From: JAIBJN01 sp963839745
GTDB lineage: Bacteria > Actinomycetota > Thermoleophilia > Gaiellales > Gaiellaceae
Direction of reading: 5' to 3'
Assembly (NCBI GenBank): GCA_963839745.1
Contig: CAWIWC010000015.1
Coordinates: 1 to 64,000, forward strand
Length of the DNA stretch: 64,000 bases
Shown here: piece by piece, positions 8,535 through 17,861 of the stretch
How the letters are laid out: every line of letters begins with the position of its first letter
Position numbering within the stretch: position 1 is the stretch's first letter
The notes under the pieces: model-generated
Seen by the model: only the letters and a program-made list of their open reading frames with translations
The model's database searches: none
What the model was told of the DNA's origin: nothing
Program-made: the position numbers and the translations under genes

Positions 8535-9582
8535 CCGTGACGCCCGCGGCGTCGAACGTGGCCATGTCGGCGAGGAGCGCCAGCGACGCGTGCACGAGCG
8601 GCAGGGCGAGGAGCGCGCCGCTCCCCTCCCCCAGTCGCAGGCCGAGGTCGAGCAGCGGGCGCAGGCCGAGATCGGCGAGCACGAGGGCGTGCCCGGGCTC
8701 CGGCGAGCGGTGCGACGCGACCATGAACCCGGCTGCCTCGGGCGCGAGCCTGGCGGCCACGAGCGCGGCGGCGCCGGTGACGAAGCCGTCGAGCAGGACG
8801 ACGCAGCCCTCGGCGGCCGCACCGAGGCAGACACCGGCAAGGACCGCAAGTTCGAAGCCACCCACGGACGCCAGCACGCCCACAGGGTCGGCCGCGTCCA
8901 CCGCGTTGGCCGTAAGTGCACGGCGCACGGTCTCGACCTTCCGGCCGAGCCCGGCGTCGTCGAGCCCGGTTCCACGCCCGCTCACCGCATCGGGATCCGC
9001 GGGGAGAAGCGCCGCACAGAGCGCGGCGGCGGCGGTCGTATTGCCGATGCCCATGTCGCCCGTCGCGACGATCCCGCTGCCGCCGGCGGCGAGCTCCGCG
9101 GCGATCTCCGCGCCGCCCCGGAGCCCCGCAAGGGCCTGGTCGGGCGTCATCGCCGGGCCCTCCGTGGCGTCCGCCGTCCCGGCCCCGAGCCGGAGTTGAC
9201 GGATTGCCTCGTGCTCCACGGGAGTCGCGACGCCGGCGTCCACGACAACAAGCTGCGCCCCGGTCTCGCGGGCGAGGACGTTCACCGCTGCGCCCCCGGA
9301 GGCGAAGTTGGCCAGCATCTGGCCCGTGACCTCCTGCGGGTACGCGCTCACCTCCCGGGCCGCGTAGCCGTGGTCTCCGGCCGCGAGCACGACAGCCGCC
9401 CGGAGCCGGCCCGGCGAAGCCGTTCCCCGGATGGCAGCCACACGGCACGCCAGCGACTCCAGCTCGCCGAGGCTCCCGCGCGGCTTCGTCTTGCGGTCGA
9501 ACGCGGCTTGCGCCGCCCCGCCGGCCGCCCGGTCGACCGGCTCGATGCGCGCGATGACGGCGTCGAGTGCGGCCCTGCTCAC
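8521..9582 (-). CDS. cobT: Nicotinate-nucleotide:dimethylbenzimidazole phosphoribosyltransferase
   Basis: CobT makes alpha-ribazole phosphate from nicotinate mononucleotide and the lower-ligand base. The 353 residues cover the whole family: TKPRGSLGELESLA near residue 33, VVLAAGDHGYA, VSAYPQEVTGQM, the glycine-rich GDMGIGNTTAAAAL, and the active-site region GLRLGEGSGALLALPL with the catalytic glutamate. It sits between cobU (4-nt overlap) and cobS. No de novo corrin genes are near, so the operon is for salvage and remodelling of imported corrinoids. Confidence 0.95.
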   Translation of the reverse strand: MSRAALDAVIARIEPVDRAAGGAAQAAFDRKTKPRGSLGELESLACRVAAIRGTASPGRLRAAVVLAAGDHGYAAREVSAYPQEVTGQMLANFASGGAAVNVLARETGAQLVVVDAGVATPVEHEAIRQLRLGAGTADATEGPAMTPDQALAGLRGGAEIAAELAAGGSGIVATGDMGIGNTTAAAALCAALLPADPDAVSGRGTGLDDAGLGRKVETVRRALTANAVDAADPVGVLASVGGFELAVLAGVCLGAAAEGCVVLLDGFVTGAAALVAARLAPEAAGFMVASHRSPEPGHALVLADLGLRPLLDLGLRLGEGSGALLALPLVHASLALLADMATFDAAGVTDAGA

Positions 9583-10091
9583 GTCAGCTCGAGCGCGCGG
9601 CCGGCGATCATCAGGTACGCGTGCTCCGCCTCGGCCGCGAAGACGGCGTTGACCCTCCCGAGCAGATCGCGGTAGGCGCGCCCGAGCGCAGTCTGGGGCA
9701 CGACGCCGAGCCCGACCTCGTTCGTGACCACGACCGTGGGCCGCTCGCGACCCGCCGCAATCGTCGCCACCGCGGCCGCCGCACGCTCGACGTCCTCGTC
9801 GGTCCAGCCCGCCTCGAGCGCGTTGGCGACCCAGAGCGTGAGGCAGTCGAGGATCACGAACGCGCCGGCCGGAATGCTGTCGAACGCCCGCACGAGCTCG
9901 AGCGGCGCCTCCACCGTCCGCCAGGACGCCGGCCGCTCGAGCCGGTGGCGCGCGATCCGCGCGGCCATCTCGGAGTCCCGGTCCTCGGCCGTGGCGACGA
10001 AGACGACCTGCCCGTCCCAGTCCGACGCGAGCCGCAGCGCGCGCGCCGACTTTCCGCTGCGGGCGCCGCCGACGAGCAGCGTGATGCCCAT
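9579..10091 (-). CDS. cobU: Bifunctional adenosylcobinamide kinase/guanylyltransferase
   Basis: CobU phosphorylates adenosylcobinamide and transfers GMP to it, activating the corrinoid for CobS. The 170-residue protein begins MGITLLVGGARSGKSARAL, a P-loop typical of CobU. It then shows VVFVATAEDRDSEMAARIARHR with the nucleotide-attaching histidine region, LDCLTLWVANAL, and VVTNEVGLGVVPQTALGRAYRD. The start ATG at 10091 shares its first base with the stop of the preceding ATPase gene, and the stop overlaps cobT, so the operon is fully coupled here. Confidence 0.94.
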   Translation of the reverse strand: MGITLLVGGARSGKSARALRLASDWDGQVVFVATAEDRDSEMAARIARHRLERPASWRTVEAPLELVRAFDSIPAGAFVILDCLTLWVANALEAGWTDEDVERAAAAVATIAAGRERPTVVVTNEVGLGVVPQTALGRAYRDLLGRVNAVFAAEAEHAYLMIAGRALELT

Positions 10092-10885
10092 CAGGTGACC
10101 CGCTCCTCCGACGGCACCCGAGGCCGCAGCGGCACGACCGCGATGCCGGTCTCCTCGTCCACGATCACCCTCACCTCGGCGCCGTAGTGGCGCGCGACGA
10201 GCTGTTCGGTGAGCACCTCCTTCGGAGCACCGCTCGCGACCTCGCGGCCGCCGTCCATCAGCACGAGGCGGTCGGCGTACTGACCCGCGTGCGTGAGGTC
10301 GTGCATCGCGCTGAGGACAGTAAGGCCTCTGTCCGCGCGCAGCGAGGCGACCAGCTCCAGCACCTGCTGCTGGGCGCCGACATCGAGGGCGGTCGTCGGC
10401 TCGTCCAGGAGGAGCAGGCGGGCATCCTGGGCGACCGCGCGAGCCAGAACGGCGCGCTGCCGCTCGCCGCCGCTCAGGGAGCCGAGGCGGCGGTCCATGA
10501 GGTGCGCCGCGTCCAGGCGCGCAAGCGCCGAGCGCGCGGCGGTGACATCGCGAGCCCTGGGGCTGCCGGAGTAGCCGAGGTGCGGCGTCCTGCCGAGGAC
10601 GACGTACTCGAGGACGCTCGTGTCCGGGGGGATGATGGGAATCTGCGGCACGACCGCCACACGACGTGCCAGCTCGCGCCGTCGCAGCTCCGACGCCTCG
10701 TCGCCCACGATCCGGACAGACCCCGAGTACGGGACGAGACCGGCGACCGCACGGAGAACTGTCGTCTTCCCCGCACCGTTGGGACCGATGAGCGCGAGCC
10801 ACTCGCCGTCGTCGAGGCGGATGTCGATGCCCCTCACGACCTCCGCGCCGTCGAGCGAGACGCGAACGCTCTCCAGACGCAACAT
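10091..10885 (-). CDS. btuD: Cobalamin ABC transporter ATP-binding protein
   Basis: This is a 264-residue FecE/BtuD-type ATPase: Walker A LIGPNGAGKTT, Q-loop VVPQIP, signature LSGGERQRAVLARA, Walker B LLLLDEPTTALD and the H-loop AMHDLTHAG. It powers the BtuC channel. Overlap with btuC at 10885 and with cobU at 10091 is a single base on each side. By fold alone it could serve siderophores; the riboswitch and cob genes argue for vitamin B12. Confidence 0.9.
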   Translation of the reverse strand: MLRLESVRVSLDGAEVVRGIDIRLDDGEWLALIGPNGAGKTTVLRAVAGLVPYSGSVRIVGDEASELRRRELARRVAVVPQIPIIPPDTSVLEYVVLGRTPHLGYSGSPRARDVTAARSALARLDAAHLMDRRLGSLSGGERQRAVLARAVAQDARLLLLDEPTTALDVGAQQQVLELVASLRADRGLTVLSAMHDLTHAGQYADRLVLMDGGREVASGAPKEVLTEQLVARHYGAEVRVIVDEETGIAVVPLRPRVPSEERVT

Positions 10886-11964
10886 TACGGGCCCACCGTC
10901 CTGGTCGTGCGAAGGACGATTGCGAAGAACGGCGCGCCCAGGAACGCGGTGACGACGCCGATCGGCAGCTGCCCGGGGGCAACCACCGTGCGCGCCACGA
11001 GGTCGACCAGGACAAGGAAGCCGGCTCCGAACGCAAGCGAGAGCGGCAGGACGATGCGATAGCTCGTCCCGGCCATCAGGCGGATCGCGTGCGGGACGAT
11101 GATCCCCACGAAGGCGATCAGGCCGCTGAACGCCACGGCGGCCGCCGTTCCGAGAGTGGCGGCGAGGACCACGAGCAGCCGCACGCGCGCGACGGGCACG
11201 CCGAGGCTCGCCGCCTCGTCGTCTCCCACGGAGAGGACGTCGAGCAGGCGCCGATGCCAGAGCACGAGGACGGCGCTGACGACGACGTACGGCAGCATGA
11301 CCAGCACGTCTGTCCAGCCCGCGGTCTCGAGCTGGCCCAGGATCCAGCTGTAGACCTCCTGGACGGTCTCCACGCGCCGCTGCTGCACGTAGGTCTGGAG
11401 CGCGGTGAGGAAGGACGCGACGGTGACCCCGGCGAGGATGAGCGTCGCGGTCTGCCGCCCACCGACCGAGCGGCCGAGGGCGTAGGCGATGCCGACGGCG
11501 AGCATGGCTCCGACGAACGCCGCGATGGGCCGGAGATCCGGCCCGAGGTCGCCGCCGAGGTCGTAGGCGATCACGATCGTGGCGCCGAGGCCGGCGCCGG
11601 CGGCGGCTCCGAGCAGGTACGGGTCGGCGAGCGGGTTCCGGAAGACGCCCTGATACGCGGCGCCCGCCATGGCGAGCATCGCGCCGACGAGCAGACCGAG
11701 CACCACGCGCGGTGCCCGGAGCTCCCAGAGAATGGCGTCCTCGGTCTCCGAGAACGGCGACTCCACGCCGAGGAACGGCACGTGGCTCAGGACCTCCCGC
11801 GCCACCGCGCCGACGCCGAGGTCGACCGGACCGAGTGCGAGCCCGAGCAGGGTTGCGAGGAGGAGGAAGGCGCCGGCGGCCAGCGTCCAGCGGAGCGAGA
11901 CGCCGCGCAGCGCCCGCTCGGGCCGGCCGGAGAGACGAGCCCGCAAGCCGCCGGCGTCCGCCAC
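10885..11964 (-). CDS. btuC: Cobalamin ABC transporter permease
   Basis: This FecCD-family permease of about 359 residues has roughly ten membrane helices. Family hallmarks are LRAPRVVLGLLVGAMLAMAG, the FRNPLADPYLLG motif near residue 110, and GLIAFVGIIVPHAIRLM close to the ATPase-contact loop. The GTG start at 11964 shares a base with the TAG of btuF (TAGTG). The reading frame is open upstream through btuF, but that part is a shadow of btuF and is not included. Confidence 0.92.
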   Translation of the reverse strand: MADAGGLRARLSGRPERALRGVSLRWTLAAGAFLLLATLLGLALGPVDLGVGAVAREVLSHVPFLGVESPFSETEDAILWELRAPRVVLGLLVGAMLAMAGAAYQGVFRNPLADPYLLGAAAGAGLGATIVIAYDLGGDLGPDLRPIAAFVGAMLAVGIAYALGRSVGGRQTATLILAGVTVASFLTALQTYVQQRRVETVQEVYSWILGQLETAGWTDVLVMLPYVVVSAVLVLWHRRLLDVLSVGDDEAASLGVPVARVRLLVVLAATLGTAAAVAFSGLIAFVGIIVPHAIRLMAGTSYRIVLPLSLAFGAGFLVLVDLVARTVVAPGQLPIGVVTAFLGAPFFAIVLRTTRTVGP

Positions 11965-12923
11965 TAGCGTCCTCCGACTCCCTCGAGCGACTCCGCGATC
12001 ATCTCGACGAAGTCGACCGTGCGCGGGCCCCAGCGCGAGGCGATGTCGTCGTCGGCCTCGACGATGTCGCCGTTCGTGACCGCCTCGATCTGGGCCCATC
12101 CCGGGCGCTTGGAGACCGTCTCGGCCGTCTGCTGACAGCACTTGGTGTCCGCGAGGACGATCAGGTCGGGGCTCTCCTTGACGATGTACTCGCCGGAGAG
12201 CTGCGGGTAGCCTCCCGCGTCCGCGCCGGCCGCCGCGTTGGCGATGTTGAAGAGACCAAAGAGCTCGTAGACGCTGCCGATGAAGGTGTCCGAGGTGGCC
12301 GTGAAGAAGTCGGGGCCGAGCTCGTGGTAGACGCTCGCTCCTTGCGCGCCCGGCACCGAGGAGACGAGCTTCTCGATCTCCGTCCGCATGGACTCGACGA
12401 CGTCCTCGGCGCCCTCGACGTTCCCCGTGGCTGCCCCCAGCGTCTCGATCTGCTCGTAGGCGGCGTCGAGGTTCGGGGCGGCGTCCTGGAGGAGCACCGG
12501 GATGTCGAGCCTCTCGAGGCCGTCCACGAGCCCGCCCGGGTCGTAGGCGGCGATGACGAGGTCGGGCTCGTAGCCTGCGATGGCCTCGACGTTGGGCTCG
12601 AAGCCCGACAGGTCGGTCACCGGCGCCTCGGCCGGGAAGTTCGACTGGTCGTCGACGGCGAGCACTTGGTCGCCCGCGCCGAGGGCGAAGAGCGACTCGG
12701 TTGCCGTGGCGGAGAGCGAGACGATGGCGTCGGGCTCCTCCTCGAGCGTGACCGGGCCGTTGTCGGCCTCGACCGTGACCGGGAACTCGGGATCGGCCGG
12801 CGCCGTCTCGACAACGGCCGAGGACGTGGGCTGCTGGGGCGCCGAGCTCTCCGACTCCTCGCCGCACCCGGCGAGGACGAGGGCAAGGACAGCCAGAAGG
12901 GCTGCAAGAGGTCGGTGGAACAC
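11964..12923 (-). CDS. btuF: Cobalamin-binding lipoprotein
   Basis: This 319-residue substrate-binding lipoprotein starts with a short signal and a lipobox (LALVLAGCGEE). A low-complexity linker follows, then a two-lobed periplasmic-binding fold: PDAIVSLSATATESLFALGAGD, EAIAGYEPDLVIAA and the C-lobe PDLIVLADTKCCQQ. The GTG start at 12923 has AAGGAG four bases before it. It is the first gene after the cobalamin riboswitch, which is strong evidence that the ligand is a corrinoid. Confidence 0.92.
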   Translation of the reverse strand: MFHRPLAALLAVLALVLAGCGEESESSAPQQPTSSAVVETAPADPEFPVTVEADNGPVTLEEEPDAIVSLSATATESLFALGAGDQVLAVDDQSNFPAEAPVTDLSGFEPNVEAIAGYEPDLVIAAYDPGGLVDGLERLDIPVLLQDAAPNLDAAYEQIETLGAATGNVEGAEDVVESMRTEIEKLVSSVPGAQGASVYHELGPDFFTATSDTFIGSVYELFGLFNIANAAAGADAGGYPQLSGEYIVKESPDLIVLADTKCCQQTAETVSKRPGWAQIEAVTNGDIVEADDDIASRWGPRTVDFVEMIAESLEGVGGR

Positions 12924-12956
12924 GTTTCTCCTTCCGCGAGGACAACGGATCTGGGG

Positions 12957-13105
12957 GCGAGAGGCAGGTCTTCTGACTCGGGGCTCCCTCTTCCGCCGCC
13001 TTCCCGGCCGTGGCCAGTGGCGTTTGGCGGAGGAGCGTCTCCCCTCACAGCGGCGGGACCGTGCCGGACTTGCACCGGCTTCCCTTGACCGCTCGCCTTC
13101 TGTGG
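12957..13105 (-). promoter_or_regulatory. Cobalamin riboswitch
   Basis: On the minus strand the leader of btuF contains all the conserved blocks of a B12 riboswitch in order: GGGAAGCCGGTGCAAGTCC, GGCACGGTCCCGCCGCTGTGA, the B12 box GCCACTG, GGGAAGGCGG, and CCGAGTCAGAAGACCTGCC. It presumably shuts down btuF-to-dppA expression when adenosylcobalamin is plentiful. A TATGCT at 13110-13115 just upstream is a suitable -10. No obvious U-tract terminator follows, so control is more likely at translation initiation. Confidence 0.95.
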
Positions 13106-13109
13106 CGGG

Positions 13110-13115
13110 AGCATA
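13110..13115 (-). promoter_or_regulatory. -10 element for the B12 operon
   Basis: TATGCT on the minus strand places a transcription start at about 13103, right at the beginning of the riboswitch. The -35 region is not recognisable. Confidence 0.45.
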
Positions 13116-13146
13116 CTCCTCCCGGCGGGCAAGACGGGCGTGTGGC

Positions 13147-13152
13147 TACGCT
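13147..13152 (+). promoter_or_regulatory. -10 element for the VanZ-like gene
   Basis: TACGCT lies 7 nt before the GTG at 13160, with no ribosome binding site. This supports the shorter start and a leaderless message. Confidence 0.4.
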
Positions 13153-13159
13153 GGCGCGC

Positions 13160-13507
13160 GTGACTGCGGCTCGGCTCAACCTCTGGCTTCCGGTCGTGCT
13201 CTGGGCCGGGCTGATCTTCGCGCTCTCCTCGATCCCGAGCCTCGGGACCGGCCTCGGGACGTGGGACCTCGTCCTGCGCAAGGTCGCGCACATGGCCGAG
13301 TACGCGGTGCTAGGCGGCCTGCTCCAGCGCGCCGTCGGCCGCGAGCCGCTTGCGATCCTGCTGGGCTCGGCCTATGCGGTCACCGACGAGCTCCACCAGT
13401 CCTTCGTGAGCGGGCGGCAGGGAGCGCCGCTCGACTGGCTCATCGACACGATCGGCGTCGTCGCCGGCGTCCTGCTCTTCGCCCGCTGGGCGGATTCGCG
13501 GTCGTGA
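13160..13507 (+). CDS. VanZ-like membrane protein
   Basis: About 115 residues with four predicted membrane helices and the VanZ hallmarks: LSSIPSLGTGL, LRKVAHMAEYAVLGGLL, and AYAVTDELHQSFVSGRQG with its conserved Asp/Glu-His pattern. VanZ proteins are associated with low-level teicoplanin resistance in enterococci, but most chromosomal members have unknown roles in the envelope. An alternative GTG start at 13142 is possible. It is divergent from the B12 operon, and its stop overlaps the next gene by GTGA. Confidence 0.8.
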   Translation: MTAARLNLWLPVVLWAGLIFALSSIPSLGTGLGTWDLVLRKVAHMAEYAVLGGLLQRAVGREPLAILLGSAYAVTDELHQSFVSGRQGAPLDWLIDTIGVVAGVLLFARWADSRS

Positions 13508-13986
13508 ACGCGGTCGCCGTCGACCTCGACGCTCTCGGGGACACGAGGCCGCTCTGGCGCGATTTCCTGGCCGACTCGGCGCGCCGCTTCGCGTCGATCG
13601 CCCCCCTGGATCCGGACGCGCTGCCCGAGGACCGCGGCGAGGCCGCCCGCGAGCTCGACCGCTGGGCGGAGGCCGGGATCGGCGACTGGCGCGGCGCGCT
13701 CGAGCGCTTCGCCGAGGACCGCGCGCCCGTCTATCTGCGCCCGAGCGCCGAGGCGAGCGCCGCGCTGCGCGCCCTCGGCCGCGCGGGCGTCCGCATCGGG
13801 GTTTTCACGGACGCTCCCGAGCCGCTGGCCCGCGTCGCGCTCGCCCAGCTGGGCGCGGCGCGGCACATCGAGGCCGTGGAAGCCGGTGAGGGCGCCCGCG
13901 AACGGCTCCTGGCGCGCTTCGAGGGTGAGGCTGCCGTCGCGGACACCCTGGCCGCCCTGGCTAAGATCAGCGGCGATGCCGCCTGA
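13504..13986 (+). CDS. Short HAD-like protein, probably missing the C-terminal catalytic motif
   Basis: A 160-residue protein that looks like a haloacid-dehalogenase fold: a D-x-D near the start (AVDLDALGDTRPLWRDF), a helical cap, and the second-motif strand VRIGVFTDAPEPLARVAL. The usual DD of motif IV is not seen before the stop, so hydrolase activity is doubtful. The start GTG 13504 overlaps the VanZ-like stop. The next small gene begins within its last codons. No specific substrate is suggested. Confidence 0.6.
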   Translation: MNAVAVDLDALGDTRPLWRDFLADSARRFASIAPLDPDALPEDRGEAARELDRWAEAGIGDWRGALERFAEDRAPVYLRPSAEASAALRALGRAGVRIGVFTDAPEPLARVALAQLGAARHIEAVEAGEGARERLLARFEGEAAVADTLAALAKISGDAA

Positions 13987-14203
13987 GCGCAGCCAACTCG
14001 ACGACCGCCAGCTGGACGCGATCCTGGCGCGGCTCGACCGCCTCTGCGACGAGGTGCACGCGCTCAATCGGCGCCTGGACTCGGGCGACCAGCTCCAGCG
14101 CATCGCGCACGAGCTCTCGAGCCTGAACGAGTCGCTCCAGGCGCTCGCGTACGCAGCGCTCGGCTCGCAGGGCCCGCAGGTCCGCCGCCGCCGCAGCGCG
14201 TAG
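13976..14203 (+). CDS. Small coiled-coil protein of unknown function
   Basis: 75 residues, MPPERSQLDDRQLDAILARL onwards, with a heptad-like pattern (LDRLCDEVHALNRRLD, LQRIAHELSSLNESLQAL) ending in a basic RRRRSA tail. The ATG overlaps the end of the HAD-like gene in another frame, and codon composition fits its neighbours. I do not recognise a family. It may be an oligomerising partner of the upstream membrane protein, but that is a guess. Confidence 0.5.
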   Translation: MPPERSQLDDRQLDAILARLDRLCDEVHALNRRLDSGDQLQRIAHELSSLNESLQALAYAALGSQGPQVRRRRSA

Positions 14204-14228
14204 GCCGCGGCGGCGACGGTTCGGACGT

Positions 14229-15518
14229 CTACTTCCAGTAGGCGAAGTCCAGCCAGTCGTTGGTGAACGTCGCGTCCGGGAACGACGCTGTTGCACCACT
14301 GCTCCCCGCTGCCCGGCGGGCGGCAGGCGTCGATCGCGGGCGCGTCCGGGCTCGCGTAGGCGTGCGGACGGCGCTTCCGATGCGGGCCGCGATCAGGTCC
14401 TGCCCGGCCAGGAACTCGGCCGCTGGCATGTCGTGAGGTGAGGGCGGAGCGGGTTGCGTCGGCTGCCACGAGAAGCCGAGGCGCCCCGCGGGCCCGAACT
14501 TCGGGTGCGCGTCGGCGTAGTAGCGCATCGCATAGACCTGCTCCGAGAGGAAGTGCAGCATGTCCTCAGCCGGGAACATGCGTCCAGCCGTGCCCGCCTG
14601 CGGAAGTTGTCGATCGGTCCCTGACGCCTTCCAGGTCGCGTTTCCTAGCGTCATGTAGGTGTCGCGGAGGAACTCCTTCGCCGCGGTGGCCTCCTTGGGC
14701 GCCGCCGCGGCAAGGTCGGCCATGTGGAAGAGGTACTGCTCCATATGTCGCCGCCGCTTCGTGCGCGTCGAGTCGGGGACGCCGTGCTTGCGGGCGTCGG
14801 GGTAGGCCTCCTTGATCATCCAGCGGACGCGGCCGTCCATGTCCGCCCAGAACGGCGAGTCGAGGAGGAAGTTCTTCAGCTCCTCCTTGTAGAGCGGCGT
14901 ACGTCTGGGATGTCCTGGTGCGTGTAGTTGATCCCGATCTCGACCGCGCCGGGCGCGGGCGGCATGCCGGGCGTCGCCCTCGTAGAGGCCCGCGGACGAG
15001 CTCCCGCATGTCGGCGCGCGAGTAGAAGGGCTCGCTCGGGTTCGTCGGCGGCGAGTCGCGGACGGTGCTGCGGTTGAACTCGTTCAGCAGCCAGGTCTCG
15101 CCCTTGGTCACGTCGAGGCCGGCCGCGACCATCTTCGTCTGAACTCGACGCCTGCGTCGTACCAGGTGCGGCCCGGGCCCGGCGCGTTCACCCACGCGTA
15201 TCCCAGCCCGTCAGCGTCCCGAGGACCATCTCCGCCATCGGATGGAACTGCGGTCCGCAGCGCGCGGATCTGGTCGAAGATCCGTCGGCAATCGGAGCAT
15301 TGGTCGCGATCGGCCGCCCGGCGGAATCGAGACCCAGTACTCGGCGCACGGCAGCGGGGTGTTCTGCGAACGCCGTCCGCGATCCGGCCCCAGTTGATCG
15401 CCGTCCAGACGACCACCTCGACAGGCTCCGCGCAAGGCGGCGTCGCCTGTGCGCCGGCGGGGCCGGGAGCGGTGAGGACGACTGCGAACAGGGCAAGGGC
15501 CAACGCAAGCTTGCGCAT
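14229..15518 (-). pseudogene. Secreted protein of unknown function, broken by many frameshifts
   Basis: The start at ATG 15518 has a clear GGAGGAACCTG before it, and a signal peptide (MRKLALALALFAVVLTAPGP). The protein can then be followed only by switching frames: VEVVVWTAINWGRIADGVRR, TPLPCAEYWVSIPP, RALGPQFHPMAEMVLGTLTG, AWVNAPGPGRTWYDAG, GLDVTKGETWLLNEFNRS, GINYTHQDIPD, YKEELKNFLLDSPFWADMDG, VRWMIKEAYPDARKHGV, then ACRPPGSGEQWCNS and FTNDWLDFAYWK at the end. At least eight indels are needed. Every segment looks like well-conserved protein, so sequence error is plausible. I do not recognise the family; a secreted enzyme of about 425 residues is likely. Confidence 0.7.
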
Positions 15519-15700
15519 CAGGTTCCTCCATCTGTGTGTGCCGCAGACGAGCGGGTCGCACCGTGGCCGCCCGCCGCGGGAGCGCTAGACCCCCCGGTCG
15601 AGTGCCGCGTCGTGCCCATGGACCCACCTCCGACCGACCAAGGGTGTCGCGCCGAGCTGCTGATGTCAAGTGTCACAAGCGGGCCGTTGCCCGCCGGCGA

Positions 15701-17747
15701 CTAGCCGTGGATCGAGGCGATGATCGGGATGATGAGGATGGCGACGATGTTGGCGATCTTGATCATCGGGTTGATCGCCGGGCCGGCCGTGTCCTTGTAG
15801 GGATCGCCGACGGTGTCGCCGGTGACGGCCGCGGCGTGGGCCTCCGAGCCCTTGCCGCCGTACGCGCCGTCCTCGATGAGCTTCTTCGCGTTGTCCCAGG
15901 CGCCGCCGCCCGAGGTCATGGCGATGGCGAGGAAGATGCCGGTCACGATCGTCCCGATGAGGAGGCCGCCGAGCGCCTCCGGGCTGATGATCCCGACGAT
16001 GATCGGGACCGCCACCGGGATGAGCGCCGGCAGGAGCATCTTCTTGATGGCCGAGTTCGTGACGATGTCGACCGCACGGCTGTAGTCGGGGCGCCCGGTG
16101 CCCTCGAGGATGCCCGGGGATCTCGCGGAACTGACGGCGCACCTCGTCGACGACGAGGCCGCCGACCCGTCCAACCGCCTGCATGGCGAGCGAGGCGAAC
16201 AGGAACGGCATGAGGCCGCCGATGAAGAGGCCGGCGATCACCCAGGGGTCGTTGAGCGCGAAGACGCTCGCGAGGTCCTCCTCGGCGAGCCCGCGGGCGT
16301 ACTCGTCGAAGAGGATCAGCGCGGCGAGGCCGGCGGAGCCGATCGCGTAGCCCTTCGTGACCGCCTTCGTCGTGTTCCCGACCGCGTCGAGCGGGTCGGT
16401 GATGCCCCGGACGGATTCGTCCAGGTCGGCCATCTCGGCGATGCCGCCGGCGTTGTCCGTCACCGGGCCGTACGCGTCGAGGGCGACGATCAGGCCCGTC
16501 ATGGAGAGCTGCGCCATGACGGCGACGCCGATGCCGTACAGGCTGTCGCCGGAGACCTCATAGGCGGCGACGATTCCGACCGCGATCACGATGACCGGCA
16601 GCGCGGTTGCCTGCATCCCGACGGCGAGCCCTTCGATGATGTTCGTCGCATGGCCGGTCTGGGAGGAGCGCGAAATCGACTTCACCGGGCCCCAGCGGGT
16701 GCCGGTGTAGTACTCCGTGATCGCGACGAGCACGAAGGTGATGACGAGGCCGATCACGGCCGCCGAGTAGAGCTCGCCGAAGCTGAACGCGCCCTCGTCG
16801 AAAGCCATCGTCACCGGGATGAAGCCGATCGCGGAAAGCACCGTGGCCACGGCGACCGCCTTGTAGAGCGCGTTCATGATCGATCCGCCGCGCCCGACGC
16901 GGGCAAACCAGATCCCGATCACGGAGGCGATGATGGAGACGCCGCCGAGGGCCAGCGGGAAGAGCGGGAGCCCGCCGGCGGGGAAGGCCGTGCCGAGGAG
17001 CATGACCGCGACCGCGGTGACGGCGTAGGTCTCGAAGAGGTCGGCCGCCATCCCGGCGCAGTCGCCGACGTTGTCGCCAACGTTGTCGGCGATCACGGCC
17101 GGGTTGCGCGGGTCGTCCTCGGGGATGCCGGCCTCGATCTTCCCGACGAGGTCGGCGCCGACGTCGGCGGCCTTCGTGTAGATCCCGCCGCCCAGACGAG
17201 CGAAGACCGAGATGAGGGAGCCGCCGAAGGCGAGCCCGATCAGGTCGTCGATCGCATCGTCCTGCGCGACGTCGAACCAGCTGGTCAAGACCCCGTAGTA
17301 GCCGGCGACGCCGAACAGGCCGAGGCCGACGACGAGCAGGCCGGTGACCGAACCGGCGCGGAACGCGACGTTGAGCGCGGGCGTCAGGCCCCGCTTCGCC
17401 GCCTCCGCCGTGCGGACGTTCGCCCGCACCGCCACGTTCATGCCGATGAAGCCGGCCGCCGCCGAGAAGATGGCGCCGACGAGGAAGCCGATCGCCGTGC
17501 CCCAGCCGAGCTGGTTGTAGAAACCGATGATGAGGAACGGGACGATGGCGACGAGCCCGATCGTCGTGTACTGACGCTTGAGATACGCGGCGGCGCCCTC
17601 CTGCACGGCGCGCGCGATCTCGCGCATGCGCTCCGTGCCGGCAGGCTGCTTGAGGATCCACCAGGTCAGGTAGAGGCCGACGCCGATCCCGAAGAGCGCG
17701 CACAGAAGCGCGAACAGGATGGTGTGGTTCTGGAAGAAGTCGGTCAC
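15701..17747 (-). CDS. hppA: Membrane-bound proton-translocating pyrophosphatase, one frameshift
   Basis: HppA couples pyrophosphate hydrolysis to cation pumping across the membrane. The protein has about 16 membrane helices and the core motifs DVGADLVGKIEAGIPEDDPR and NVGDNVGDCAGMAADLFETY. The sequence VGNTTKAVTKGYAIGSAGL has lysine at the position that in this family marks potassium-independent proton pumps. After FREIPG the frame changes at a C/G run near 16114-16119 and resumes ILEGTGRPDYSRAVDI, with a final DTVGDPYKDTAGPAINPMIK. Corrected length is about 681 residues. Start is GTG 17747. Confidence 0.94.
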
Positions 17748-17861
17748 GGCTCTACGCGGGCATGCTTCGGAACGTTGGAGGCATCGCTTAACCCCACCAC
17801 CCCAGGCCGGAAGCGGCCGCGCGGAGTTTTATCACACGGGCTGGAACGACGACGCGAGCAC

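Noticed and set aside
10885..12945. A 686-residue permease with a long N-terminal domain
   Set aside because: The first half is btuF in another frame; btuC begins at GTG 11964.
13010..13159. Longer VanZ-like protein starting upstream
   Set aside because: That stretch is the antisense of the cobalamin riboswitch and has no membrane-protein character; a start at 13160 or 13142 fits better.
17748..17861. A leaderless-type promoter for hppA
   Set aside because: TAGAGC and TGTGATAAAA occur before GTG 17747, but neither matches TANNNT at a fitting distance.
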